A stretch of DNA of 14,956 nucleotides from Dunaliella salina (lineage: Eukaryota; Chlorophyta; Chlorophyceae; Chlamydomonadales; Dunaliellaceae). The notes below the pieces were generated by a model. It saw nothing but the letters and a program-made list of their open reading frames with translations. It was not told the DNA's origin and ran no database searches. Positions 1 to 6,889 of the stretch are shown piece by piece (positions within the stretch are counted from its first letter, which is position 1; every line of letters starts with the position of its first letter). The translations under genes and the position numbers were made by a program. The stretch spans positions 220,515 to 235,470 of the forward strand of contig MU069658.1 in the NCBI GenBank assembly GCA_002284615.2, given 5' to 3'.

Positions 1-206
1 GGGCTGCACAAAGAAGAGTGAGTTGCACAGCTGGACAACTGGACAAATGGCCCAAGACCCGCCGGGCCCATATTAGCTGGGCTGTTCAAGGAGAAAATGT
101 TTAAACTGGACAAAAGCCGGCGTGCATTAAAGTAAGACCCAGGTGCACAAGAGTTGCATGTACAAGCATACACAAGTATTTACAAGTACTTCCCTTGGGG
201 ATTATA

Positions 207-225
207 AAGGTTGGCTGCTCAGCTT
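207..225 (+). repeat. Repeat C, copy 1
   Basis: The 19-nt core AAGGTTGGCTGCTCAGCTT is identical to 8895-8913, in the 3' region of the plus-strand LINE. A related form lies at 2321-2366. The left flank, with TTTACAAG followed by a run ending in CCC, also loosely resembles the other copies. It is probably a fragment of a dispersed element, perhaps the 3' part of the plus-strand LINE family. Confidence 0.6.
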
Positions 226-631
226 TTTTCTGGGAGATTTGCGGGGGAGACACTAACGGTTTAAGTCCTTCTTGTTTTCAGTATACCCTATTGTTCGAGA
301 GGAGTCTTCCTTGTGCCTGGCCGTCCTTCTTGCCAATTGTCAAAGAGCATGGAATTCAGGAGCATGGGTTCCTTCTGATTCCTCACAACAAGAATTTTGG
401 TGTGAGGCCTAAGAGGACACGCAAGGCATCAAGTTTTCTTGTGGCAATTTCTCTCCTTCTGGCCTCGATGGCGTTTTCCTTTCCAGCCTTGTCTTCCTTG
501 CTCTCGAGTTCACCCAGCTGGATCCAAGGAAGGCTCAAAGGTGGAATGAGAAAAAAATTGCAACGAAATCTGGGCCGGCGGAGACCCTCTATTTGAATCG
601 GGTCAACAACAAGCTTTATCATTTTCTTCAT

Positions 632-725
632 GAAAAGAAAAACTACGCAGGCAGTGAAAACACTCCCCACATCAATTAAGGAAAAGAGGATACCTAGGGC
701 CGAGGCACCGTGTATCCGCTTCACC
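632..725 (-). repeat. Repeat A, copy 1 (LINE 3'-end/SINE-like)
   Basis: This copy shares about 90 bp with 1430-1530 and aligns with the tail at 2409-2520. It carries the conserved hairpin at 645-672: 7-bp outer arms, one C facing C, a 4-bp inner stem AGTG/CACT and an AAAA loop on the plus strand. Three outer pairs are A.C on the plus strand and become G.U wobbles in minus-strand RNA, so minus is the likely sense. A CTTTT-type pyrimidine tail follows the hairpin on the minus strand, as in the other copies. Its start (reading TGGTG on the minus strand) matches that of copy 2. Confidence 0.75.
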
Positions 726-1033
726 AAGAGAAAGCAGAACCAAGAAGTCAGTGGGGATCAGGTGGGTTACTGGCAGTAGCCCGTGCCTGATCTTGTTGAT
801 GAGAGTTGAAGAAAGTTTTCTCAATAGCGCGTCTGGTGCTGGAAAGTTTGTCTTCATGATCTTCTCCTTTTTCACGAACAGGCTAGCAGTCAGTCGTTTT
901 GACTGGAGGCCTTTTCTTCCTGTAATCCTGAAGAGTAGCACCCTTCACATTCTGTCAGGCTGCCAATGGCCCATTTTTCATAACGAGACGGCTGAGCATC
1001 ACTTTTACCTCAGGAGGCCCGGGCCTCCGCTGG

Positions 1034-1095
1034 CTTGCTAGTTAAGGAACCTTCCCTTAGTGCTCGTGGCCTCTGGCCTGCGCAGGCTCATTTTC
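1034..1095 (+). repeat. Repeat B, copy 1
   Basis: The segment includes CTTGCTAGTTAAGGAACC, then CTTCCCTTAGTGCTCGTGG, then CTCTGGCCTGCGCAGGCTC and a T-rich stretch. It aligns with 2190-2248 and 8957-9000. Copies 2 and 3 are much closer to each other than to this one. The nature of the element is unknown. Confidence 0.6.
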
Positions 1096-1429
1096 TTTTT
1101 CTTTAGCATCACAATATTGCCTGCATAATGCTGATGCAGGTGGCGGCTTCTAGGGCCAGCCACTCAGCCAGAGTCTTGGGCTGTGGTCCAGGCATTGTAA
1201 AGTACTTGTTCGGGAATGTGAAGGGCATACTGGGAAAGGCGGCCTGTGCTGTCTATTCATGCTACTTACACAATGCTCGACCCAAGGCCCTGTTGCTGTC
1301 CTATTTACTCTTAGCCTGTCCAGCCCAAACAAATCACTGACTTCCCTGCCTCATCGTATATTGCACAATACAAGAAAAAGTAGAGTCTCCGAGTTGAAAA
1401 TCACCACGACTCTGGCCGCCTCGCAGTAA

Positions 1430-1530
1430 CAGAAAGAAAAGAATAATTACACAAGCAGTGGAAACACTCCTTGCATCACTTAAGGAAAAGAGGATACCTA
1501 GGGCCAAGGCACTGTGTATCCCCTTCACCA
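1430..1530 (-). repeat. Repeat A, copy 2
   Basis: This copy is homologous to 632-725 along its whole length, including the shared block AAGGAAAAGAGGATACCTAG. The hairpin is at 1449-1476, with inner stem AGTG/CACT around a GAAA loop on the plus strand. Relative to copy 3, two outer pairs have changed on both sides (T-A to C-G, and G-C to A-T), and two others are A.C on the plus strand, equal to G.U on the minus. It ends in a T/C-rich tail on the minus strand. No convincing target-site duplication was seen. Confidence 0.75.
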
Positions 1531-1929
1531 TGTCACAACAAAGTGACCTCTGGAAACGACCCCAAGTGCACATATCATTCTGCACACAATCTTCCTGGGA
1601 GTTGGTGGGCCATCTACGCTGCCCATTTCCTTGATTAATTCAGAAAGATACAGGCACCTTTTGCTTCACTTAAGCTGCCCTTGTGCAGGTGCAGCTATGT
1701 GGCCCTGCTCTATCCTAATTCAGAGAGCTAGGAATCGACCTACAGAGATCTTTTATTTTACAGACACGAGAGCTCCATGTCCGTTCTGTACAATTTGTGC
1801 ACAGACTCACCTCATCTAGACGTGCCATTGGATATTAATGAACTCATCACAACCTTGGTGCCCTGAAGCCGCATGCTGCCGGTAACCTACCATCCAGATT
1901 GACTTCCTTCTTACCTTGTGTTGAGGGAC

Positions 1930-2003
1930 AATCATGGCTCTTTGAGCCAATGTCTCCTTTTCCTCAATTAACGTAGGGAGAGCTCCCCTTGCCTAGAAAT
2001 TTC
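1930..2003 (+). repeat. Repeat A, copy 5, inverted and degraded
   Basis: Read on the plus strand, it has CATGGCTCTTTGAGCCAATG, then TTTTCCTCAATTAACGTAGG, then GAGAGCTCCCCTTGCC. This matches the minus strand of 2409-2520 (GGCTCTTTTTGAGCCAATG, CCTTAATTGATGTAGG, GAGAGCTTCTCTGCC), so this copy is opposite in orientation to the other four. The hairpin is partly broken: one inner mismatch and a shortened outer stem. It forms an inverted pair with the tail at 2409-2520. Confidence 0.65.
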
Positions 2004-2189
2004 TTCCTTCTTTTCCTTTTTCAGAATGCGAAAATAGCATGAGAGACAGGTGCACACACAAGGAAAGAAAGAGTTCATGGGGCTTCTTATGAAGTTCGAA
2101 GCTCCTTCAAACAAAGATAGAAGCAATGCAGGCGCAAGTCTCCAAGTCCAAAACTCCTCTTCTGGTGAAGCCAGCTTGCCAGCTGCTAG

Positions 2190-2248
2190 CTTGTTAGTTA
2201 GTGGACCTTCCCTTAATGCACGCGGCCTCTGGCTTGCGCAGACTTTTC
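2190..2248 (+). repeat. Repeat B, copy 2
   Basis: Positions 2205-2248 match 8957-9000 at 41 of 44 positions. All three differences are C here and T there. The upstream CTTGTTAGTTAGTGGACC also matches the 5' part of copy 1 at 1034. Here repeat B precedes repeat C (2321-2366), whereas after the plus-strand LINE the order is C then B, so the two are separate modules or the segments have been shuffled. Confidence 0.7.
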
Positions 2249-2320
2249 TCGTTCACTCTTTTTTCCAAACTCCTCAGAGAGAGGAGGCATGAGACGCAGG
2301 CGCAAAGAATACAAGGTTAG

Positions 2321-2366
2321 GTTTACAAGGGAACGTAACCTGCAGCCAGAAAATTTGGCTGCTCAG
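2321..2366 (+). repeat. Repeat C, copy 2
   Basis: This 46-nt segment begins GTTTACAAGGGAA and ends TTGGCTGCTCAG. It aligns without gaps to 8865-8910, with 38 of 46 identical. Copy 1 shares the right-hand half. It lies between repeat B copy 2 and the tail of the minus-strand LINE. Confidence 0.65.
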
Positions 2367-2408
2367 TGTGTTGAAAGAAATCCAAAGAACACAGACACAG
2401 ACTCCTGG

Positions 2409-2520
2409 AAAAAGAAAAGAAAAAGAACAATTATGTAGGCAGAGAAGCTCTCCCTACATCAATTAAGGAAAAGGAAAAACATTGGCTCAAAAAGAGCCGT
2501 GTGACCCCTCCACCACAAGG
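2409..2520 (-). repeat. Repeat A, copy 3: 3' tail of the minus-strand LINE
   Basis: It lies directly after the stop codon of the restriction-like endonuclease. It contains the cleanest form of the repeat-A hairpin, at 2433-2459: outer arms ATGTAGG/CCTACAT with 7 perfect pairs, a C facing C, and an inner stem AGAG/CTCT with loop AAG on the plus strand. On the minus strand the hairpin is followed within about 10 nt by a CTTTT-rich tail. A 3'-terminal stem-loop plus short tail is what reverse transcriptases of stringent LINEs recognise. Four further copies lie in the window. Confidence 0.8.
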
Positions 2521-2535
2521 TAAGAAAAAAGAAAG

Positions 2536-3120
2536 CTAATGTGAATCTGGAGGTTTACTAGAAGCACCTGGCTCTAGAACCTGGCTGTGGGGAGTATTCT
2601 TGTTTTCAATAGCGTGGTGTGTGGTGACTAGTTTGTGGGCATATTGAACAGAATGGGCATGAAGTTGTTGAGCAAGCTTTGTGGCAGGCTGGTGATCCAA
2701 TCCTAGTTGTTTGAATTGCTTCAGGGTATGCTCAGTGTAAATAGTTCCACCTACACCCAGGAGAATAGGGTGAATTGTTACGGATTTAACGTTAATAAGT
2801 TTACTTAGCTCAGCGTGCTGCTGCTTTGCCGCATTCAACTGATGCTCTAGCCTTGTGTCTTCACAGAACTTGATCTCTATTAGGTGCACATGGCGGTCAT
2901 TTGCATGCAGTTCATGGGGTTGCCTCATGCGGCTAGCTCTGGTGGTCCTCCATGAGGAGCTGCGCAAAGCGTGATGGGAATGGGTAGGAGAAACATTGTT
3001 AGAAGTATGTTTGGCATTAAAAGGGGTGATCAAAACAGCATCTGGTCGACTGGAGTTGAGCCTTTTCCTCTCTGGAAGGTTCCGAGGGAAAGTAAGCAGG
3101 TAAAGTTCTATTCGAGGCAT
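2536..3120 (-). pseudogene. LINE restriction-like endonuclease (PD-(D/E)XK) domain, C-terminal end of polyprotein
   Basis: The 194-residue open segment carries the catalytic core of the LINE restriction-like endonuclease, which nicks target DNA to prime reverse transcription. The signature is RPD at residues 25-27 and, after a variable spacer, HLIEIKFCEDTR, with E82-I83-K84 as the E-x-K part. A helical, His- and Gln-rich stretch follows, then a Pro/Ser tail ending in TAG. The ATG at 3120 is probably not a real start: the same frame continues upstream through the zinc knuckle, interrupted by a TGA, and the intervening segment reads more family-like in the next frame, so two compensating frameshifts are likely. 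The catalytic residues look intact although the element as a whole is broken. Repeat A follows within about 20 bp of the stop. Confidence 0.82.
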
Positions 3121-3497
3121 GTGTAGGGAGTTGGAGGTTAAAATCGCTTCCCATGTCTGTGTAGACCAGGCCTGTTCCTCCAGGGTTTTCGCTGAGGGCT
3201 TTTGTAATCATTCTGCCTGCAGTGTTATGGCGTCCAGTTTTCGTGTTGAGATGATATGGTTTGGGCAGCCTGAGAGCATGTGTAGTGCGCTGTCCAAATG
3301 ATGGCAGCCTGGGAGGGGGCAAGATGGATCAGTTGACCTTTTAAAACGTACTGCATGTTATTGGTTGTAGAGGTTGCCTGTGCGGTACTGCAGGATGGTA
3401 CGCTTCATGGGTACAGAAATGTTGGGCATATTTCTGAAGGCATTGTTGGTTTTTTATCTACCTGCGGTAATAAGTTTCTATAGTAAGAGTAGTAGCC
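3121..3497 (-). pseudogene. LINE connecting region and CCHC zinc knuckle, frameshifted
   Basis: In the frame continuous with the downstream endonuclease, 3321-3265 encodes CPLPGCHHLDSALHMLSGC, a C-x4-C-x7-H-x4-C knuckle of the kind found between reverse transcriptase or RNase H and a restriction-like endonuclease in R2- and Dualen-type LINEs. Upstream, in the same frame, are MKRTILQYRTGNLYNQ and then, after an in-frame TAA, HAVRFKRS. Downstream of the knuckle the frame meets a TGA, while the neighbouring frame reads RMITKALSENPGGTGLVYTD and ASNRTLP, so the true coding line shifts twice here. It is a decayed coding segment with no independent gene. Confidence 0.72.
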
Positions 3498-3788
3498 TTA
3501 TTTGGCATTGGCATATACAAGCTTGTGTTCAGAATGCATGTGGGATTTGAGGGCATCTTGAAGATTGGGGAGATAGGTGAGCTTGTGGGCAGGTGGTGGA
3601 CCCGTAGGTGTGCCTGCAGCATGCACTCTTTCTTCCTTGGCTAACCAGAAAATATGTGGAAAAGGACTTCCACCAGGACCTGCACCAGGGATCTTGGTGT
3701 CTGCCATGCAGTTCTGGGCTTGCTTTGCCTGATGCTTTGCAATAGTATCTGCACATTCATTTCCAGCGATGCCAGCATGGAACTTCAC
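3498..3788 (-). pseudogene. LINE RNase H domain, C-terminal half
   Basis: The segment opens with KFHAGIAGNECADTIAKHQA, the RNase HI C-terminal signature in which the His and the last Asp belong to the active site (H4 and D14 of this segment). The family-typical lead-in, ending YKVK, is readable just upstream in the same frame. After it come GPGGSPFPHIFWLAKEE and LTYLPNLQDALKSHMHSEHK, connecting sequence typical of these LINEs. It ends at a TAA (3498-3500), beyond which coding-like sequence continues, so the stop is a disabling mutation. A frameshift near 3790 separates it from the N-terminal half. The domain removes the RNA strand of RNA/DNA hybrids during retrotransposition. Confidence 0.82.
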
Positions 3789-4024
3789 CTTGTAAATACG
3801 AATTTGATATGGAAGTCTCTAATGAGAGTTGAAATCATTATAAAGACGTCTCCTTGGAGATGCCTCAGGTGTTTCTTAGGGTAAAGAACTTGTTTACATA
3901 TTTGTTTTAGAGAGGTGAGGCTGTCTGATGCAAAACCTGCATGTTTAGTAATGATAGCAGCAGCACCGCTTGGTTCTACAGAGTTCTTGCTGTCTGTGGA
4001 CGGGCAGTGGACGCCTGCACCCAT
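3785..4024 (-). pseudogene. LINE RNase H domain, N-terminal half, with internal deletion
   Basis: The segment reads GAGVHCPSTDSKNSVEPSGA, then SDSLTSLKQICKQVLYPKKH and GDVFIMIS. The first part is the beta-strand region of RNase HI just after its first catalytic Asp, and the SDSL motif holds the third catalytic Asp (D34). The expected first Asp (DGS-type motif) is missing because homology begins after it. The helix with the catalytic Glu (RAEL-type) is also missing: about 15-20 residues seem to have been lost between EPSGA and the SDSL motif, so the domain cannot be active. An in-frame TAA directly precedes the first ATG. The deletion size is inferred from the family pattern. Confidence 0.75.
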
Positions 4025-4142
4025 TTATTGCTTACTGTTTTTGAACAAGGCCTGGAATAAGAAAGCAAGGGATGCCAACCTTTTGGCTGTCCCCTTCACA
4101 TGGCTTGGCCCCTAATCTTGCTCTTGCCTAGCTCTTGCCTAG

Positions 4143-4168
4143 CTCTCTCTCTCTCTCTCTCTCTCTCT
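4143..4168 (+). repeat. (CT)13 microsatellite
   Basis: Twenty-six nucleotides of uninterrupted CT, embedded in imperfect TGCCTAGCTCT repeats that start near 4125 and resume at 4189. Confidence 0.97.
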
Positions 4169-4288
4169 TTGCTGCTTTCTCTAGCTGCTCATGCCTAGAT
4201 CTCTATATGCCTAGCTCTCTATATGCATATGCCTAGCTCGTGCCTGGCTATCGCAATGCCTGCACAGGCCAAGCCAAAGCACCCTCCC

Positions 4289-4316
4289 ATGAAGCATAGT
4301 TCATGCTATGCTTCAT
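4289..4316. repeat. Perfect 11-bp inverted repeat (hairpin)
   Basis: The arms ATGAAGCATAG (4289-4299) and CTATGCTTCAT (4306-4316) are exact reverse complements around a 6-nt loop, TTCATG. The following ATAGCATAG repeats part of the arm. No function is known; it is not followed by a T-tract on either strand, so a terminator is not indicated. Confidence 0.9.
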
Positions 4317-4422
4317 GAGCATAGCATAGTTCCCTCACTCAGGCTTCTTACTGGGGAAAACTCCGTCCCTCACAGAAATCTCTTGCAGGGAAGCGAGGCC
4401 CAGGCCTCTTCTATAACCTCTT

Positions 4423-4472
4423 GCTGCTCGTTTGGCTTTAAGTAGCAAAGCATTCCTGTTGCTCATTTGACT
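4423..4472 (+). repeat. Repeat D, copy 1
   Basis: This 50-bp segment with core TTTGGCTTTAAGTAGCAAAG resembles 9006-9056 (TTTGGCTTGAAGTGTTAAAG), including the following CTGCTC/TTTGACT part. The unit itself looks like an imperfect duplication of TGCTCATTTGRCTTTAAG. The copies lie just before and just after the plus-strand LINE but are too diverged to be a target-site duplication. Confidence 0.55.
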
Positions 4473-4609
4473 TTTGTTAGGGGCTCCTCCCTTAAGCCAT
4501 GGGCGGAAGAGCTATGCAAAGGTGGCGGGGGGAAAGTGGGAAAGGACAGCGGAGGGTTTGGAGAAGGTGGTGCAGTACCTGTCAGAGGTGCTGCTGCCTC
4601 TGTCACCAC

Positions 4610-4640
<31 letters not shown>

Positions 4641-4668
4641 CAACTCTGCCTCTGCGCCCTCTCCCTCT

Positions 4669-4707
<39 letters not shown>

Positions 4708-4734
4708 AACTCTGCCTCTGTACCCTCTTCCTCT

Positions 4735-4765
<31 letters not shown>

Positions 4766-4920
4766 CTGCGGCGGCGGCGGCTGGGCCTGCTGCCATGGAC
4801 GTTGTGCCACCAGTCAATGCGCTTCGACCACGAGATGGGCACAGTGGTGACACCCGGCAGCCAAGGCTGTTAGGGGTGATGCCGCAACCGCTGGCCCGCT
4901 CCAACAATGCCCAACAGTAG
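4471..4920 (+). pseudogene. LINE N-terminal region with polyalanine tracts
   Basis: The frame reads GRKSYAKVAGGKWERTAEGL, then three Ala tracts encoded mostly by GCA repeats (9 Ala at 4615-4641, 13 at 4669-4707, 9 at 4735-4761, then Thr and 6 more Ala). Between them are ANSASAPSPS and ANSASVPSSS, so a block of about 65-69 bp has been duplicated. It ends at TAG 4918-4920. The sequence resumes in the same frame with GFDRPRSYGLPDRHG and runs into the endonuclease, so this is the N-terminal part of the same polyprotein rather than a separate gene. A TGA at 4468-4470 closes the frame upstream and no ATG exists before 4795, so the natural start is missing. SYAKVA resembles the N-terminal motif of some LINE gag-like proteins, a weak resemblance only. 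Confidence 0.7.
4613..4778 (+). repeat. Compound CAG/GCA trinucleotide repeat
   Basis: Three CAG/GCA runs (4613-4640, 4669-4706, 4735-4761) are separated by near-identical 28-nt spacers and end in (GCG)4. In the LINE frame they encode Ala. In the other frames they give poly-Gln and poly-Ser, and poly-Leu or poly-Cys on the other strand, which accounts for all overlapping open frames here. The purity suggests recent slippage, younger than the stops in the LINE, or tolerance within dead DNA. Confidence 0.95.
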
Positions 4921-4947
4921 GGGTTTGACCGGCCACGTAGCTATGGC

Positions 4948-5823
4948 TTGCCTGATCGCCATGGCAAAGAGCTGAGACTGTATGTGCACAATATGTACGG
5001 CATTCCAGATCCTACTGTTGACCCTGAGTCTGTGAAGACTGATCTGCTGTGCACAAACGTTAGAAAGCATCATATTTCTAATCTGGTTGAAACTCACACG
5101 AACGATCTCGATAGGATCATGAGCCATCTGCATGGAACACATAAACTTGTTCACACATTAAATGTCCCTGATGGATGTGCTGGTAGAAGGGGCTATGGTC
5201 TGGCAGTAATTGCTTCAAATTTGTGTGCAGAGTTCATGTCAGTATTCCGCATTGCTCCGGAGATTCAGTGTGTGTGGATTAAGTGTCGCAAAGAACTTTT
5301 TGGACTAAACAGGGATGCCTCGCTGGGTGCAGTTTACGCTAACCCTCAAGGACGCTTGTTTTCTGTGCATCAAGTGCGTGACCAATTTACTCACTTGTTT
5401 GATGAGCTTGCTTGTGCTGCACAGGTGACTCCAGACTTGCTGTTATGTGGGGACTTTAATTCAAAAATTGGAAGTCTACGTGAGGTGTCTGATGCCCATT
5501 ATGGGGCTTTGGTGGACTGCCCGACTCTTGAGGCTGCCAGAAGGTGTGCATGCAGTGATGTGAATGTGGCTGGCAGATTGCTTGTTGATATTGCAGCTGC
5601 ATATGGACTTGTTTTCACGACTGGACGTGTGCAAGGTGATGAAGGCCAGCCCACTTTCTTTGGGTACTGCTCGGACAATGGGCGGCCTGTCAGGCGGAGC
5701 AGGCCTGACCATGTCTTACTATCAACTTCCTTATTTAAGTGTGTGCAGAAGTCAAAGATTTGTGATCCAGTCCTTGACACTACAGACCATGGAAGCATTT
5801 CAGTTGTGTTTTCGTGTTCCTGA
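4948..5823 (+). pseudogene. LINE apurinic/apyrimidinic-like endonuclease (EEP family)
   Basis: This endonuclease/exonuclease/phosphatase domain nicks the target DNA to start reverse transcription. Counting from M at 4948, the catalytic set is visible in order: N15 in VHNMYGI, E48 in LVETHT, Y130 in VYANPQG, D169 and N171 in LLCGDFNSKIG (5452-5454 encodes the Asp), D254 in SRPDHVLLS, and D280-H281 in TTDHGSISVVF. The domain is full length (about 275 residues) with no internal stop, in contrast to the flanking segments. It is in frame with the Ala-rich region upstream, separated by a TAG, so M4948 need not be the natural start. The frame closes at TGA 5821-5823, but family-like sequence continues in the next frame from about 5810, a frameshift at the domain boundary. 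Confidence 0.93.
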
Positions 5824-6459
5824 TGTTGTCCAAGGTGCTGATTGGACTCCCTCTTTTGAGCATGTGTGTGGGATGGGACAGTTTGCAAGCAAAATGAGTT
5901 TGGGTTGGAAGCATGAGCGGCAACTTGCTTACGTTGAAGAACTTGAGAGAAACTTGGAGATGCCAGTGCAGTTGGAAGCTGCCCTTGAGGCTGGCAACGT
6001 AGACACGGTGTGTTTTTGTTTGAGAAGTTGGATCATGTAAGCTGCGAGTGAGAATAATGTGGGCATGTGCAAATTTCAAGGGTGTGTCTTCAAGAGAACT
6101 TGAAAACAAGGGATCAGAAGGCCTGTTTGGTTTGATGAGCAGTGTCGGCTGAGGAGGCGTCTGTCCATTCAAGCTGTGCAAAGTGGTCAAGCTGTGCATG
6201 CCTGTCGATTTTTAAAAAGAGAATATAAGAAACAAACCAGGCGTGCACGGCATGCTTTTGAGAAGTATCAGAAGGCGGTTTTCGTGGACAGACTTATGAT
6301 ACATAGGCCAGATATCCATGATATGCTGAGGAAGCGAAGGAGCACCCATCAAACTCCTATCACAACAGAAAGCTGGAGCTCCTACCTGCACCGTCATTTT
6401 GGCTCCCATACAGGCAATTGCTCCCCTCCTCTAAGCAGAGCAGCTGCAAATTTGCAAGG
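5806..6459 (+). pseudogene. LINE linker between endonuclease and reverse transcriptase
   Basis: In one frame (through ATGs at 5780 and 6176) this reads VPDVVQGADWTPSFEHVCGM, then LGWKHERQLAYVEELERNLE and LEAALEAGNVDTVCFCLRSW. A TAA (6038-6040) and a TGA (about 6095) interrupt it, then PVWFDEQCRLRRRLSIQAVQ, then a Lys/Arg-rich helix (LKREYKKQTRRARHAFEKYQ) and WSSYLHRHFGS. This is the usual basic, helical linker of APE-type LINEs, with a WFDxxC motif before the basic helix. The stops are lesions because the coding character persists across them. The frame appears to change near 6456, where WVAALKAYITR becomes readable. Confidence 0.82.
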
Positions 6460-6608
6460 CATGGGTAGCTGCCCTGAAAGCATACATCACCAGGATACAT
6501 CCCTGCACACCAGTGGACCTGTGGGCATACACCCCTCTTGTCCAACAGGAAGTAATCCTCACATTCCTGATCGGCAATCCAGACCCATGGGTAGCTGCCC
6601 TGAAAGCA
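6460..6608 (+). repeat. Exact 23-bp direct repeat, 126 bp apart, inside the LINE
   Basis: CATGGGTAGCTGCCCTGAAA followed by GCA occurs at 6460-6482 and again, without mismatch, at 6586-6608. The offset of 126 bp equals 42 codons, and both encode WVAALKA in the same frame. The sequences after each copy are not similar, so it is not a simple 126-bp tandem duplication. Confidence 0.95.
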
Positions 6609-6832
6609 CTCACAATTGAAGACCTGGACTATTAGACGGCATCAGCAGAGGGGTACAATCTGCTCTTAGGGTTGTACGCGGGGTGGCTGCTCGCTGGACA
6701 GGAGGCTCAGGTGCTACAGCTCGGGATATGGCAGTGGCCTTAGGGTGCAACAACCCGCCCCCTGGACAGCAGTGCCGACAAGGTGCTGAGTCTCAGTGGT
6801 TGCCTGAAGCTGATGCTTTGGATCTGCCTGAT

Positions 6833-6856
6833 GCAGCAGCATATATATGCTGCTGC
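6833..6856. repeat. Perfect 24-bp palindrome
   Basis: GCAGCAGCATAT is followed immediately by its reverse complement ATATGCTGCTGC, with no spacer. It lies where the LINE reading frame changes, just upstream of the RT core. Confidence 0.97.
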
Positions 6857-6889
6857 CTTGTACTCTGTTGTTTGTGAGCACATCCGTAG

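Larger units (their letters stand above)
1..2408. other. Gene-free, repeat-patchwork region
   Basis: No reading frame here has the composition, motifs or splice pattern of a real gene. The open frames are short, and several minus-strand ones resemble each other only because they lie on copies of repeat A. What can be recognised is repeat C at 207-225, repeat A at 632-725 and 1430-1530, a degraded inverted repeat A at 1930-2003, repeat B at 1034-1095 and 2190-2248, and a second repeat C at 2321-2366. The rest is unassigned, probably decayed transposon and intergenic DNA. Confidence 0.6.
2409..4024 (-). mobile_element. 5'-truncated LINE remnant: RNase H, zinc knuckle, RLE endonuclease (Dualen/RandI-like)
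   Basis: Reading leftward, the minus strand encodes, in order, an RNase HI domain (about 4024-3700), a connecting region, a CCHC zinc knuckle (3321-3265) and a PD-(D/E)XK restriction-like endonuclease (3120-2539), then a 3' untranslated tail with repeat A. That order is what follows the reverse transcriptase in LINEs that carry both RNase H and a restriction-like endonuclease, of which Dualen/RandI is the best known in green algae. The reverse transcriptase itself is absent: homology stops abruptly at about 4024, next to simple-sequence DNA, consistent with 5' truncation or a later break. Several frameshifts and stops (for example at 3498-3500 and in the connecting region) show it is dead. 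The Dualen-like assignment rests on domain order and motifs, not on a database match. Confidence 0.85.
4025..4470. other. Simple-sequence spacer between the two head-to-head LINEs
   Basis: There is no gene. The stretch holds TGCCTAGCTCT-type minisatellite units on both sides of a (CT)13 tract (4143-4168), then several CTCTATATGCCTAG-like units to about 4250, a strong hairpin at 4289-4316, and repeat D at 4423-4472. A promoter role for either LINE is possible but nothing specific shows it. Confidence 0.7.
6456..6889 (+). pseudogene. LINE region upstream of RT core, scrambled by frame changes
   Basis: From 6456 one frame gives AWVAALKAYITRIHPCTP and, 126 nt later, PWVAALKALTIEDLDY, followed by a TAG near 6634. 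After that, another frame gives VRGVAARWTGGSGATARDMA, and by 6840 a third gives YAAALYSVVCEHIRRWRK, which leads into the RT N-terminal motif starting with AEIPACWKRAKITPLYKK. At least three frame changes occur over 430 bp. A 24-bp palindrome at 6833-6856 and an exact 23-bp direct repeat lie inside, so slippage or local rearrangement may have caused some of them. Confidence 0.6.

Noticed and set aside
383..1585. Two similar minus-strand frames (727-383 and 1585-1334) sharing ALGILFSL and TACV
   Set aside because: The similarity is confined to repeat A copies 1 and 2. The hairpin, not a protein, is what is conserved.
4467..4907. Poly-Gln, poly-Ser, poly-Cys and poly-Leu open frames on both strands
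   Set aside because: All are shadows of the CAG/GCA repeats. Only the Ala frame is continuous with the LINE endonuclease frame.
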